Assembly (NCBI GenBank): GCA_031405895.1 | Contig: JANOFL010000403.1 | Coordinates: 1-11,126 of the forward strand | From: BJ22 sp031405895 | GTDB taxonomy: Bacteria > Planctomycetota > Planctomycetia > Pirellulales > Pirellulaceae | Direction of reading: 5' to 3' | Length of the DNA stretch: 11,126 bases | Shown here: piece after piece, positions 1 through 6,647 of the stretch | How positions within the stretch are numbered: the first letter of the stretch is position 1 | Layout: each line of letters begins with the position of its first letter | Notes under the pieces: model-generated | Seen by the model: the letters and a program-made list of their open reading frames with translations, nothing else | Databases searched by the model: none | What the model was told of the DNA's origin: nothing | Position numbers and translations under genes: made by a program

Positions 1-98
1 ACCGTTTCACTGAGTACGAGTACGAGTTGGGGCCTGGCATGTGGAGCAGCTCAAGGGCTGGTGCCCAATGGTCGATCCCACCAGACATCGGTGTCGCA
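1..98. other. Noncoding tail downstream of the minus-strand operon
   Basis: No convincing gene is seen here. A TGATG junction follows the 546-residue gene: its TGA is at 101-99 and an ATG at 99-97. The frame from that ATG closes after 30 codons and resembles nothing I know. A weak inverted repeat, CTGGTG (58-63) with CACCAG (79-84), has a 15-base loop. It could mark the operon's 3' end, but no T-tract follows it on the minus strand. Positions 12-27 hold about 2.7 copies of the hexamer GAGTAC. Whether the operon ends here or continues beyond the window cannot be decided. Confidence 0.4.
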
Positions 99-1739
99 TC
101 AGGGACGGTTCCCGGTGGTTGCCGTACTCTTTTCCAGCTCCTGTCGCGTCGCGATGGGAACGTAGCCAATCTCAAAACCGGGCGGAGGCGTCACGATCAG
201 GGCCGGGTCGATCTCGGCCAGTTTGCCGAAGTCCGGCGGCGCAAGATAGTCGCGGTCTTTGGTCCAGTTGCGATGCAGCATTTCCACCCGTAGCTGAACG
301 ATCTCGCGTTCGGCGTCGGACAGGTCGGCGTTCAACATCGCGGGCTGGTCGGCGAAACGGTACCAGTGGTAGGTGACGACCGTGCCATCGCCGAGTCGCG
401 CCTCAAATGGCCCAGCGACCGGGCCGGGATTTTTCCAGCAGCTTTCCGCGTCGTCGGGTGTCGTGCGCGGCTCCTGCGGAGCTTCTGTCGGCGTTGCAAA
501 GGAATACTGTGTCAGTCCGGCGTCCGCGGGCAGCTCGTCGGTCGTCACCGGTGTCCAGAGCGGCTCGTCGTTTTGACTGTCCAGCCGGTAGAACTCCGGC
601 AATGTCACCAGCGTGGCGTTCCGGCTGGTCAGTCTGTCGTCCCATTCAAAGCCAAGTGTCAAAGGGTCGGGCGTCTTCGATTTGGCAAATGATCCCCAGG
701 CAATCGAAGCGGCCTGATCGCGGGGAATATCGGGCGGGAAAAAACTCCAGCTCGACCCGCCGGTGGACCGGAAGGTCTGCGTGGCGGAAGCCGCGGGCCT
801 GATTGTTCCGTCGGCCGGCGGGCCGCCGTCGAACCAGCTTTGTACATCGTTCCAGAGCGCTGCTTTCGTGTAAACCGTGTGGCGATGCAGCAGTGCCGAA
901 TGGCCGTCCGCCGTGAGCGGAAACGACGTCCGGGCCAGGCGGGCAAATGGCGTCCCGTCAACAGACTTTCCAAACACTGCCGGGATATGCTGCGTTTCCA
1001 TCTGAATCGCCTTGTTCGGATCGGAAGGTGCCGCGTCAAGCAGTTTGCCGGCCCACTCGGGATGCTCAATCAGTGCCCGCGACCAGAACCAGGGCGTGAA
1101 GAAAGCCGTCGGCCCCTTGAAATTGCCCGTGTTGAGAAAGAGCGTCCAGCACTGGTTGCCAGTCGGTACATTCTTGCCCGCAGTGGAGGCCTTCGGATCA
1201 GTCAGCGGAAGCGGCAAGTAGCCGTAGCCAAACAGCTCGCCCTCGGTGCCCTGCTTCAGGTTCAGCCCGTCCAGCGGAAAGAGCAGCCACGGGCTGAGCT
1301 GCGCGACGCCGTAGAAGCCGCGATCATTGTTGCCGTTGCCCGAGCCATAACCGGGCCCGTTGGCGATGACCGAAAAATTCGGCCCCACGCCGCCCATGAT
1401 GAACTTCGGCGTTGTCGTTGGAAAATGCGTGTCGCGCCACCAGCCCAGTCCGCCCTCGATGTCGGTGTAGCACTCTTCCGCGGGCTGCTGGCCGGTTTTG
1501 TACAGTGGGTGCATCCAGGTGCTGAGCAGTCCGGTCTGAAAATCATGGCCCGGATAGTGGTCGACCAGCGGCCAGGCCGCGGCATAGAGCGAGAAGCCGG
1601 CGTTGAACTTCTCCTGCACCTGCTCGCCGCCGAACAACAGGTAGCCGTACATCTCGCCCGGCCGGGGCTGCGCGGACAACGAGGATGCCGGCAAGACCTG
1701 CCAACCCACCAGAAGACAAAAGAGCATAAGCTGCTTCAC
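99..1739 (-). CDS. Secreted Trp-rich protein of unknown family (546 aa), last gene of the operon
   Basis: I do not recognise a named domain and assign no function. The first 23 or so residues form a typical signal peptide (basic start, hydrophobic core, small residues before the cut), so export is likely. The mature part is unusually rich in Trp (19 in the whole protein, including a WW pair and a PWFW stretch) and in Gly, Pro and aromatic residues. There is a Gly/Asn-rich loop near residues 130-140 and only a few Cys, near residues 91, 197 and 434. Sugar-binding sites often look this aromatic, but that is only suggestive. The start is GTG: its first bases overlap the upstream esterase's stop as GTGA, and an AAGGA site sits 6 bases upstream, so coupled translation is likely. 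Its position behind two esterases and a sulfatase suggests a role in binding or modifying the same polysaccharide (inference). The gene looks intact. Confidence 0.88.
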   Translation of the reverse strand: MKQLMLFCLLVGWQVLPASSLSAQPRPGEMYGYLLFGGEQVQEKFNAGFSLYAAAWPLVDHYPGHDFQTGLLSTWMHPLYKTGQQPAEECYTDIEGGLGWWRDTHFPTTTPKFIMGGVGPNFSVIANGPGYGSGNGNNDRGFYGVAQLSPWLLFPLDGLNLKQGTEGELFGYGYLPLPLTDPKASTAGKNVPTGNQCWTLFLNTGNFKGPTAFFTPWFWSRALIEHPEWAGKLLDAAPSDPNKAIQMETQHIPAVFGKSVDGTPFARLARTSFPLTADGHSALLHRHTVYTKAALWNDVQSWFDGGPPADGTIRPAASATQTFRSTGGSSWSFFPPDIPRDQAASIAWGSFAKSKTPDPLTLGFEWDDRLTSRNATLVTLPEFYRLDSQNDEPLWTPVTTDELPADAGLTQYSFATPTEAPQEPRTTPDDAESCWKNPGPVAGPFEARLGDGTVVTYHWYRFADQPAMLNADLSDAEREIVQLRVEMLHRNWTKDRDYLAPPDFGKLAEIDPALIVTPPPGFEIGYVPIATRQELEKSTATTGNRP

Positions 1740-2968
1740 CGGGCATCCTTCATCAGCGTGAGGTTCACTTCGGCGAAAGCGCGGCCCATCTGGGCAAACG
1801 TTTTGGCGCAGCCGAGGTAGTGATAGCCGCCGTTGGACGCGCCACGTTCCCAGAGCGCTTTTTCGTCCGGCGAAATGAGCTTCGCCTCGAATTCGCCCTG
1901 ATACGCCTGTTTCTGTTCGTCCGTCATTGAGCCGTCGGCGTTCGGATGATCCTTGTGCTTCGAGTCGAGGAAGTGCCGCATCAGACGAACCTGGTCGTGC
2001 TTTTTCGCGATGGCACCGAGTTCTTCGGACCAGAACGGCGCGGTCGGCACGGCCGTCACATTGCCCTGAAACTCGGGCAGCCGCTCCGGTGCCGCCATGG
2101 CTTCGCGGAACGCGGTGATTTCCCGGCTGGGATTCGCACCGTCAACGCCCAATACGCCGATCACGAACGGCATGTCGGGAGCGTTGATATCCTTCCGCAC
2201 GTCGCGGATGAAGTGGGCCAGCACTTCGCTGTAAGCGTCGTAGTTGGCGGCCTCGCCGCGATCCGGGTAGGTCCAGGAATCTACGAGGTCGTTCCAGCCC
2301 TGCAACCAGACGAAACCTGAAATCTCATAACCCTGCTGTTCGTCATAGTCCGGATACACGCGTTTGATGTCGCCCAGGACGTGCCGGACATGATCGATCA
2401 TGAGCCGGTAGTAATGGCCCGTCTCAGCGATCTTCGCTGCTTTCGCAGCCTCGATGTCCTCGCCGCGTTCTTTCAGGCGCTCGAGATGCGACGCGCTGAA
2501 CAGATACGGCCCGGCGCTGGGCGCGCGAAAGTCGGTGTGCAGGCTCTTGCCGCCCCAGGCGGTCTTGATGATCAGGACCGGCTCGTCCAGTGCCTCGTCC
2601 ATTGTGAGGCCGAACGTGAACTCCGGCCCGATCTTTTCGCCCGGCCTGGTCCGGTCCTGCCCCCACATCGAGCCATAGCCGGCCGTCAGTTTGCCGGTCA
2701 GCTCGAAGTCCGACTCTCCGTCGCTGGTCAGGTAAGACACCCACACGCCGTCACACACCGCCGGCTTCCCGTCCGCCCCGCGCATCTGCCGCAACAGCGG
2801 CGCGGTGGCCGGGTCGTCGCCGATGTAGTCAAAAGTCCTGATCTGCGCGTGGCCCTCCATGTTCGACTGGCCGGCGAGGATGAAAACCCGCAAAGGTTTC
2901 TGTTGCGCCGCCAGGGACTGACTGCAAACGAACACTATGATCGCAAAAAGAGTCGGGCTGGGTTTCAT
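1736..2968 (-). CDS. Secreted SASA-family (sialate O-acetylesterase-like) carbohydrate esterase, 410 aa
   Basis: Probable exported serine esterase that removes acetyl groups from a carbohydrate. Residues 1-21 form a signal peptide. The block GQSNM at 33-37 contains the expected nucleophile Ser35. Conserved-looking GPEFTFG (114-120) and WLQGWND (221-227) follow, and a C-terminal GGYHYLG segment with His383 could supply the catalytic His. This is the layout of the SASA (formerly DUF303, CE6-like) family. Compared with the paralogue at 4526-5665 it has an extra charged stretch near residues 318-378 just before the catalytic His. I chose the ATG at 2968 because the signal peptide begins there. 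A TTG 17 codons upstream would extend the protein into the sulfatase gene and bury the signal peptide. There are 7 bases to the sulfatase stop and no clear ribosome site, so reinitiation is plausible. The true substrate is unknown; 'sialate' is only the family name. Confidence 0.9.
   Translation of the reverse strand: MKPSPTLFAIIVFVCSQSLAAQQKPLRVFILAGQSNMEGHAQIRTFDYIGDDPATAPLLRQMRGADGKPAVCDGVWVSYLTSDGESDFELTGKLTAGYGSMWGQDRTRPGEKIGPEFTFGLTMDEALDEPVLIIKTAWGGKSLHTDFRAPSAGPYLFSASHLERLKERGEDIEAAKAAKIAETGHYYRLMIDHVRHVLGDIKRVYPDYDEQQGYEISGFVWLQGWNDLVDSWTYPDRGEAANYDAYSEVLAHFIRDVRKDINAPDMPFVIGVLGVDGANPSREITAFREAMAAPERLPEFQGNVTAVPTAPFWSEELGAIAKKHDQVRLMRHFLDSKHKDHPNADGSMTDEQKQAYQGEFEAKLISPDEKALWERGASNGGYHYLGCAKTFAQMGRAFAEVNLTLMKDAR
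1746..1750 (-). promoter_or_regulatory. Shine-Dalgarno (AAGGA) deciding a GTG start
   Basis: On the minus strand AAGGA lies 6 bases before the GTG at 1739-1737. It sits inside the end of the upstream esterase gene. It supports the GTG as the real start of the 546-residue gene. The nearby ATG at 1746-1744 is in a different frame. Confidence 0.6.
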
Positions 2969-2975
2969 GGCGTGA

Positions 2976-4529
2976 TTACCGGTTGGGGGTGCTTCGGCCG
3001 TTTGTTTTGGATTGTTCAAGCAGGGCTTTGAGTTCGTTCACCCTGTCGGGTTGCCTGAAGTAGAGGTTCGTCGTTTCACCTGGATCAGCCGCAAGATTGT
3101 AGAGCTGACCGGGCGCTTCGGGAGCCGCCTCCGCAATGATGAACGGCTGGAGCCCCGTATCGTTCGCGTAGCGGTTTCCGCCCGAACCGGGGTGGTCGAT
3201 GTACTTCCACTCGTTGCGACGGATTGAGAGCGAACGCTTGCCGCCGAAAGCCTGCTGCAGGAGATAGGGGCGGATCGGCGCCTGGGCTTCGTCGACCAGT
3301 GCGGGGAGCATGTTGAAGCTGTCTTCGGCGGCGTTGTCGGGGAGCGTCTCGCCGAGGATGGCCGCGACCGTGGCCATGATGTCGGTGTGGCTGGTGAGCT
3401 GCGCGCTGGTCGTGCCGGGCTTTACCCTGCCGGGCCAGCGGACGAGGAACGGCACGCGATGGCCGCCCTCCCAGCTGTCGCGCTTCATCCCCCGCCACGG
3501 ACGCGCGCCGTCGTGGCCGTAGTCAGCGCGCATGTGGATCACGCTCGTGGTCTCGGCGCCGTTGTCGCTGGTGAAGATGACGAGCGTATTGTCGGCGACG
3601 CCAAGTTCTTCCAGCGTGCCCAGCAGCTCGCCTACCACCTGGTCGAGTTGATGAATGAAGTCGCCATGCGGGCCGGCCTGTGTCCTGCCCTTGAAACTGG
3701 GCGCCGCGAAGGACGGCAGATGGACCGCCTGCGTGGAGTGAAAAAGGAAGAACGGTTTCCCCGGAGACTCGCGAACGTGCTGCAGCAGAAATTCGCGGCT
3801 CTTTTCCAGGAAAACGAGGTCCACTTCCTCCATCGGATAGCCCGGCGCTATGAGACCGGGGCGGCAGTCGTTGGCATAGGGGTGCCGTGGCAGCTGCGAC
3901 TTGTCGATCGGGCTGGTGGGCGGCACAGGGACGCGGTCGTTTTCAATGAAGGCGTAGAGGAAGTCCGTGGTGGGACAGCAAGCCGTGCCGAAGAACTGCT
4001 CGAAGCCGTGATCCACGGGGCCGCCTTCAATGCGGCGGGAAAAATCCACGCGCCGGACGGCCTCGACGCCGTCGCCGTGCACGGGCTGGCCGGCCTGGTC
4101 GAAAAACGTCAGGCCGACGTGCCATTTGCCCACGCACGCCGTCGCGTAGCCATGGTCGCGCAACAGCGCCGGAAGAGTGAGCTGCCCCGGCGCGATGAGC
4201 GACGGCCCACCAACGCCGGTAAAGACCGTTCCGCCATTCGGCACGCGAAACGCCATCTGCCCCGTCAGCAGGCTGTAGCGCGACGGCGTGCAGACCGTGC
4301 AGGGACTGTGCGCGTCCGTGAAGCGCATCCCATCGCGTGCGAGGCGGTCCAGATGCGGCGTCGGAATCTTCGACTGGTCGTTGTAGCAACCCACATCGCC
4401 GTACCCGAGGTCGTCGGCGAGGATGAGCACGATGTTGGGCTTCGGCTGTTCAGCCTTGGTGGCCGCAAGGGCATCGCTTGCCAGAAACAGCAGCGACAGT
4501 ACGACGAGCCGGAATGCGGAAGCGGTCAT
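2976..4529 (-). CDS. Secreted formylglycine-dependent sulfatase (517 aa)
   Basis: Type I sulfatase of the alkaline-phosphatase fold, hydrolysing sulfate esters, probably on a polysaccharide. Residues 1-23 are a signal peptide. The metal-binding Asp pair is at 39-40 (LADDLGYGD). The signature C-T-P-S-R at 80-84 carries Cys80, which must be converted to formylglycine, so a maturation enzyme is needed elsewhere in the genome. Further active-site blocks are GKWH (134-137), AVHLP with His270, SDNG (321-324, metal ligands D322 and N323) and GMKRDSWEGG with Lys349. The C-terminal part has the usual LYNLAADPGETTNL motif. Length is normal for the family and the gene is intact. The start ATG overlaps the upstream esterase stop as ATGA, with AGGTG 4 bases upstream; the frame stays open much further upstream but only antisense-like sequence lies there. 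Substrate specificity cannot be read from the sequence. Confidence 0.96.
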   Translation of the reverse strand: MTASAFRLVVLSLLFLASDALAATKAEQPKPNIVLILADDLGYGDVGCYNDQSKIPTPHLDRLARDGMRFTDAHSPCTVCTPSRYSLLTGQMAFRVPNGGTVFTGVGGPSLIAPGQLTLPALLRDHGYATACVGKWHVGLTFFDQAGQPVHGDGVEAVRRVDFSRRIEGGPVDHGFEQFFGTACCPTTDFLYAFIENDRVPVPPTSPIDKSQLPRHPYANDCRPGLIAPGYPMEEVDLVFLEKSREFLLQHVRESPGKPFFLFHSTQAVHLPSFAAPSFKGRTQAGPHGDFIHQLDQVVGELLGTLEELGVADNTLVIFTSDNGAETTSVIHMRADYGHDGARPWRGMKRDSWEGGHRVPFLVRWPGRVKPGTTSAQLTSHTDIMATVAAILGETLPDNAAEDSFNMLPALVDEAQAPIRPYLLQQAFGGKRSLSIRRNEWKYIDHPGSGGNRYANDTGLQPFIIAEAAPEAPGQLYNLAADPGETTNLYFRQPDRVNELKALLEQSKTNGRSTPNR

Positions 4530-5665
4530 CTCACACCTGCTCGATGGGGGGCCTGGCCGGTCCTCCCGGGCTCCCGTTGCATCAAGGCCACCATCGCGCG
4601 GCCCAGCGCGTCGCCCGTTTCGTAGTAGGTCTCGGCGTTGTGATGATAGTGGTGACCCTGATCCACCGGGGAAACGTCGGCCTCGCGCCACAGGTCGCGC
4701 GTATCGACCGCTTTCACATTGCCTTCGAACTCGGGGTACTTGCCCAGGTCGCCATCGACCGCCAGCTGGGCTTCGGCGATCTGCAGTCCAAAGCCCTCGC
4801 GGCCGGGGTTGCCGCAGCCGGTGGCCAGAACGAACTTCGCGGCCGGGGCGTCGAAGTCCTCGCGCAGGGACTGGATGAGCCGCACAAGGTTTTGTTCGTA
4901 GCGGCTGGCCAGCGCGGCGTTCTGGTCCTTGTGACCCTGCCACCAGACAAAGCCCGCGACTTCGTAGCCCTGGCCCTGGTATCCAGGGCAGTACTTCCCA
5001 AGGTCCTCCAGCACGGCCTTTGCATGCGCAGTGTCGGCGTCGTACTGGCGGCCGGCGTACCAGGGAACGGGTTTTGGCTCGCTCCCCTTGTCCCAGAAGT
5101 TGGCCACGTCCTTGTAGCCCGCGTAAATCTTGCCCTCGAACTCGAACCGTTCGCTGCCGGGAGGCAGAAGGTCCCAGCCGAGACTGCGATTGCCGATGCA
5201 CGCCTTGAGCAGCAGGACAGGTCCGTCGCAGAAGTCTCCCAGCACTTGTCCAAACCCCAGCTCCGGACCGAATGAGCCGTTCGGGGCAAGCCATTCGTTC
5301 CGCATGTCCTGGAACGTTTCCATGTCGGTGTAGTCAGCCCCGCGCTGATCCATCACATGGACGTAACGCACATCCTGCCGCATCGTCCAGTTGCCCGAAT
5401 CATCGACCAGATGCGGGTACATGCCGCGTTCACGGACGAGGTACTCCAGCGAACCCTGGGTCTCCTTCGGTTCTACCCTTCCGAAGCCGAGCATGTTGGA
5501 CTGCCCCAGCAGGATAAAGACCTTGACCGGCTGGCTGTGGTCCGCAGGCTTGCCGGCCGGATTGGGCGAGACTTCCTGCGGGCTGGCCATGGCCAGCGCC
5601 GGACAAATGAGGACCAACAGGAACCAGACCATCTTTCGCGACGGATGGGCGGTTTGATTGTTCAT
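4526..5665 (-). CDS. Secreted SASA-family (sialate O-acetylesterase-like) carbohydrate esterase, 379 aa, first gene of the operon
   Basis: Second member of the SASA/CE6-like acetylesterase family in the operon. The first 27 or so residues form a signal peptide with a longer polar start; Met12 is a possible alternative start just before the hydrophobic core. GQSNM at 54-58 contains the expected nucleophile Ser56. GPELGFG (133-139) and WWQGHKD (241-247) match the family's conserved blocks, and a His cluster HHYHH (338-342) supplies the likely catalytic His. It lacks the charged insertion seen in the paralogue at 1736-2968, and identity outside the motifs looks low, so this is not a recent duplication. 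It leads the operon and faces the PAS-AraC gene across 107 bases. The ATG at 5665 has no clear Shine-Dalgarno. Its stop overlaps the sulfatase start (ATGA). Probable role: deacetylating the polysaccharide that the sulfatase desulfates (inference). Confidence 0.92.
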   Translation of the reverse strand: MNNQTAHPSRKMVWFLLVLICPALAMASPQEVSPNPAGKPADHSQPVKVFILLGQSNMLGFGRVEPKETQGSLEYLVRERGMYPHLVDDSGNWTMRQDVRYVHVMDQRGADYTDMETFQDMRNEWLAPNGSFGPELGFGQVLGDFCDGPVLLLKACIGNRSLGWDLLPPGSERFEFEGKIYAGYKDVANFWDKGSEPKPVPWYAGRQYDADTAHAKAVLEDLGKYCPGYQGQGYEVAGFVWWQGHKDQNAALASRYEQNLVRLIQSLREDFDAPAAKFVLATGCGNPGREGFGLQIAEAQLAVDGDLGKYPEFEGNVKAVDTRDLWREADVSPVDQGHHYHHNAETYYETGDALGRAMVALMQREPGRTGQAPHRAGVR

Positions 5666-5772
5666 TGCCGGCCTGCGACATTGGGAACTTTGTGAAAGCC
5701 AGAATCCGTCTCAGCGGTTTGAGTCTATCCGCCGGCTCCTCGCAGACGATTGCACGGAAACCACACTGAAAC
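5666..5772. promoter_or_regulatory. Divergent regulatory region between the polysaccharide operon and the PAS-AraC gene
   Basis: This 107-base stretch must hold the promoters for both directions. I see no convincing sigma-70 boxes. GCCGGC occurs twice (5667-5672 and 5731-5736). Close to each copy lies half of an inverted pair, CTGCGA (5673-5678) and TCGCAG (5740-5745). The arrangement could be a spaced operator, but short GC-rich words recur by chance here. The role as regulatory DNA follows from gene orientation, not from a recognised motif. Confidence 0.45.
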
Positions 5773-6534
5773 GTGAAATCGCGCACAAACCGGCCCCTGT
5801 TGGAGACCCCCGCCGCGTTGCGGTCGATCGACCTGCGCGCGCTGACGTCATTGTTCGACCTCACGCCGGATGTGGCGTTCTTTGTCAAGGACGAGGACGG
5901 ACGGTATATCGCGGTCAACGAATCGCTGCTGGCCCGGCATGGGCTCCGGCAGGCGGGTGATGCGATCGGCAAACGGCCGCGCGACATTTGCCCGGGTGAT
6001 TTTGGACAGATCCCCACCGAGCAGGACCAGCGCGTTCTTCGCACCGGCAAGCCGATCATCAATCACCTCGAACTGCAGTGGCATCGACCGCGCGAACCCG
6101 TCTGGTGCCTGACGTCCAAACTCCCCTTGCGGAACACCGAAGGGACGGTCATCGGGCTGATCGGATTCTCGCGCGACCTGCGGGCTCCGGTGGAGCCCGC
6201 CGACCTGCCGGATGGACTGGCCGCGGCACTGGCCGGCCTTGAACTGGACCTGTCGCGGTCCTGTTCACCGGCGTCCCTGGCGGAAGAAGCCGGGCTGTCC
6301 TCCACGCGACTGGCACGGCTGACAAGGAAGCTGTTTGGGCTGACGCCCCTGCAGCTGATCGCCAAAACCCGGATCACGGCTGCCTCGCGACTGCTTCAGG
6401 ACACGGACCGGACCATCGCAGACATCGCCCAGGAATGCGGCTATTTCGACCAGAGCGCCTTCACGCGCGCCTTTCGCGCGACCACCGGGCTGACGCCAGG
6501 CGAGTTGCGTCGCCGCGAGAAGCAGTCATCCTGA
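5773..6534 (+). CDS. PAS-domain AraC-family transcriptional regulator (253 aa)
   Basis: Cytoplasmic one-component regulator. Residues about 22-137 form a PAS domain: a FDLTPDVAFFVKDEDGRY start, then a VNES helix region and a closing GLIGFSRDL strand. Residues about 155-247 are an AraC-type double helix-turn-helix: the first helix pair is near 166-200, and the second lies in IADIAQECGYFDQSAF followed by TRAFRATTGLTPGELR. The PAS fold replaces the cupin-like sensor of classical AraC, so the input may be a small molecule or cofactor that I cannot name. The start is GTG; a stop lies two codons upstream, so no longer form is possible. GGAA sits 13 bases before it, a poor ribosome site. It is divergent from the esterase/sulfatase operon, which makes that operon its likeliest target (inference from position). 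It converges with the gene at 6648-9104. Confidence 0.92.
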   Translation: MKSRTNRPLLETPAALRSIDLRALTSLFDLTPDVAFFVKDEDGRYIAVNESLLARHGLRQAGDAIGKRPRDICPGDFGQIPTEQDQRVLRTGKPIINHLELQWHRPREPVWCLTSKLPLRNTEGTVIGLIGFSRDLRAPVEPADLPDGLAAALAGLELDLSRSCSPASLAEEAGLSSTRLARLTRKLFGLTPLQLIAKTRITAASRLLQDTDRTIADIAQECGYFDQSAFTRAFRATTGLTPGELRRREKQSS

Positions 6535-6543
6535 ACTGGCGGT

Positions 6544-6576
6544 CCAGCGCGGCGACGGTGGACGAAATGGCGCTGG
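6544..6576. terminator. Possible hairpin between convergent genes
   Basis: CCAGCGC (6544-6550) and GCGCTGG (6570-6576) are perfect 7-base inverted repeats with a 19-base loop, 10 bases after the regulator's stop. A separate palindrome CCCGGCCGGG lies at 6599-6608. Position between two converging genes fits a shared terminator. There is no T-tract on either strand, so it is not a canonical intrinsic terminator. Confidence 0.25.
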
Positions 6577-6647
6577 CAATCCGGGCCGACAGGACTTTCC
6601 CGGCCGGGCCGTGGGCCAGCCACCCGCAGCCGCGGTGAGCTGACAGG

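Noticed and set aside
7..99. A 30-codon minus-strand frame starting at the TGATG junction after the 546-residue gene
   Set aside because: Too short, composition unremarkable, no motif, and no Shine-Dalgarno that I can see. The TGATG overlap alone is weak evidence.
840..1820. A 326-codon plus-strand open frame antisense to the 546-residue gene
   Set aside because: Basic, motif-free translation that crosses the coupled junction of two real genes. The minus strand has a signal peptide and a ribosome site.
3387..4625. A 412-codon plus-strand open frame antisense to the sulfatase
   Set aside because: Arg/Ala-rich without motifs, while the other strand carries a complete sulfatase active site.
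4478..5275. A 265-codon plus-strand open frame antisense to the first esterase
   Set aside because: No recognisable motif, and the minus strand carries the intact SASA esterase motifs.
4530..5294. A 255-residue N-terminal extension of the sulfatase in the same frame
   Set aside because: It overlaps the upstream esterase gene, is Arg/Gly/Pro-rich, and would bury the signal peptide that begins at the ATG at 4529.
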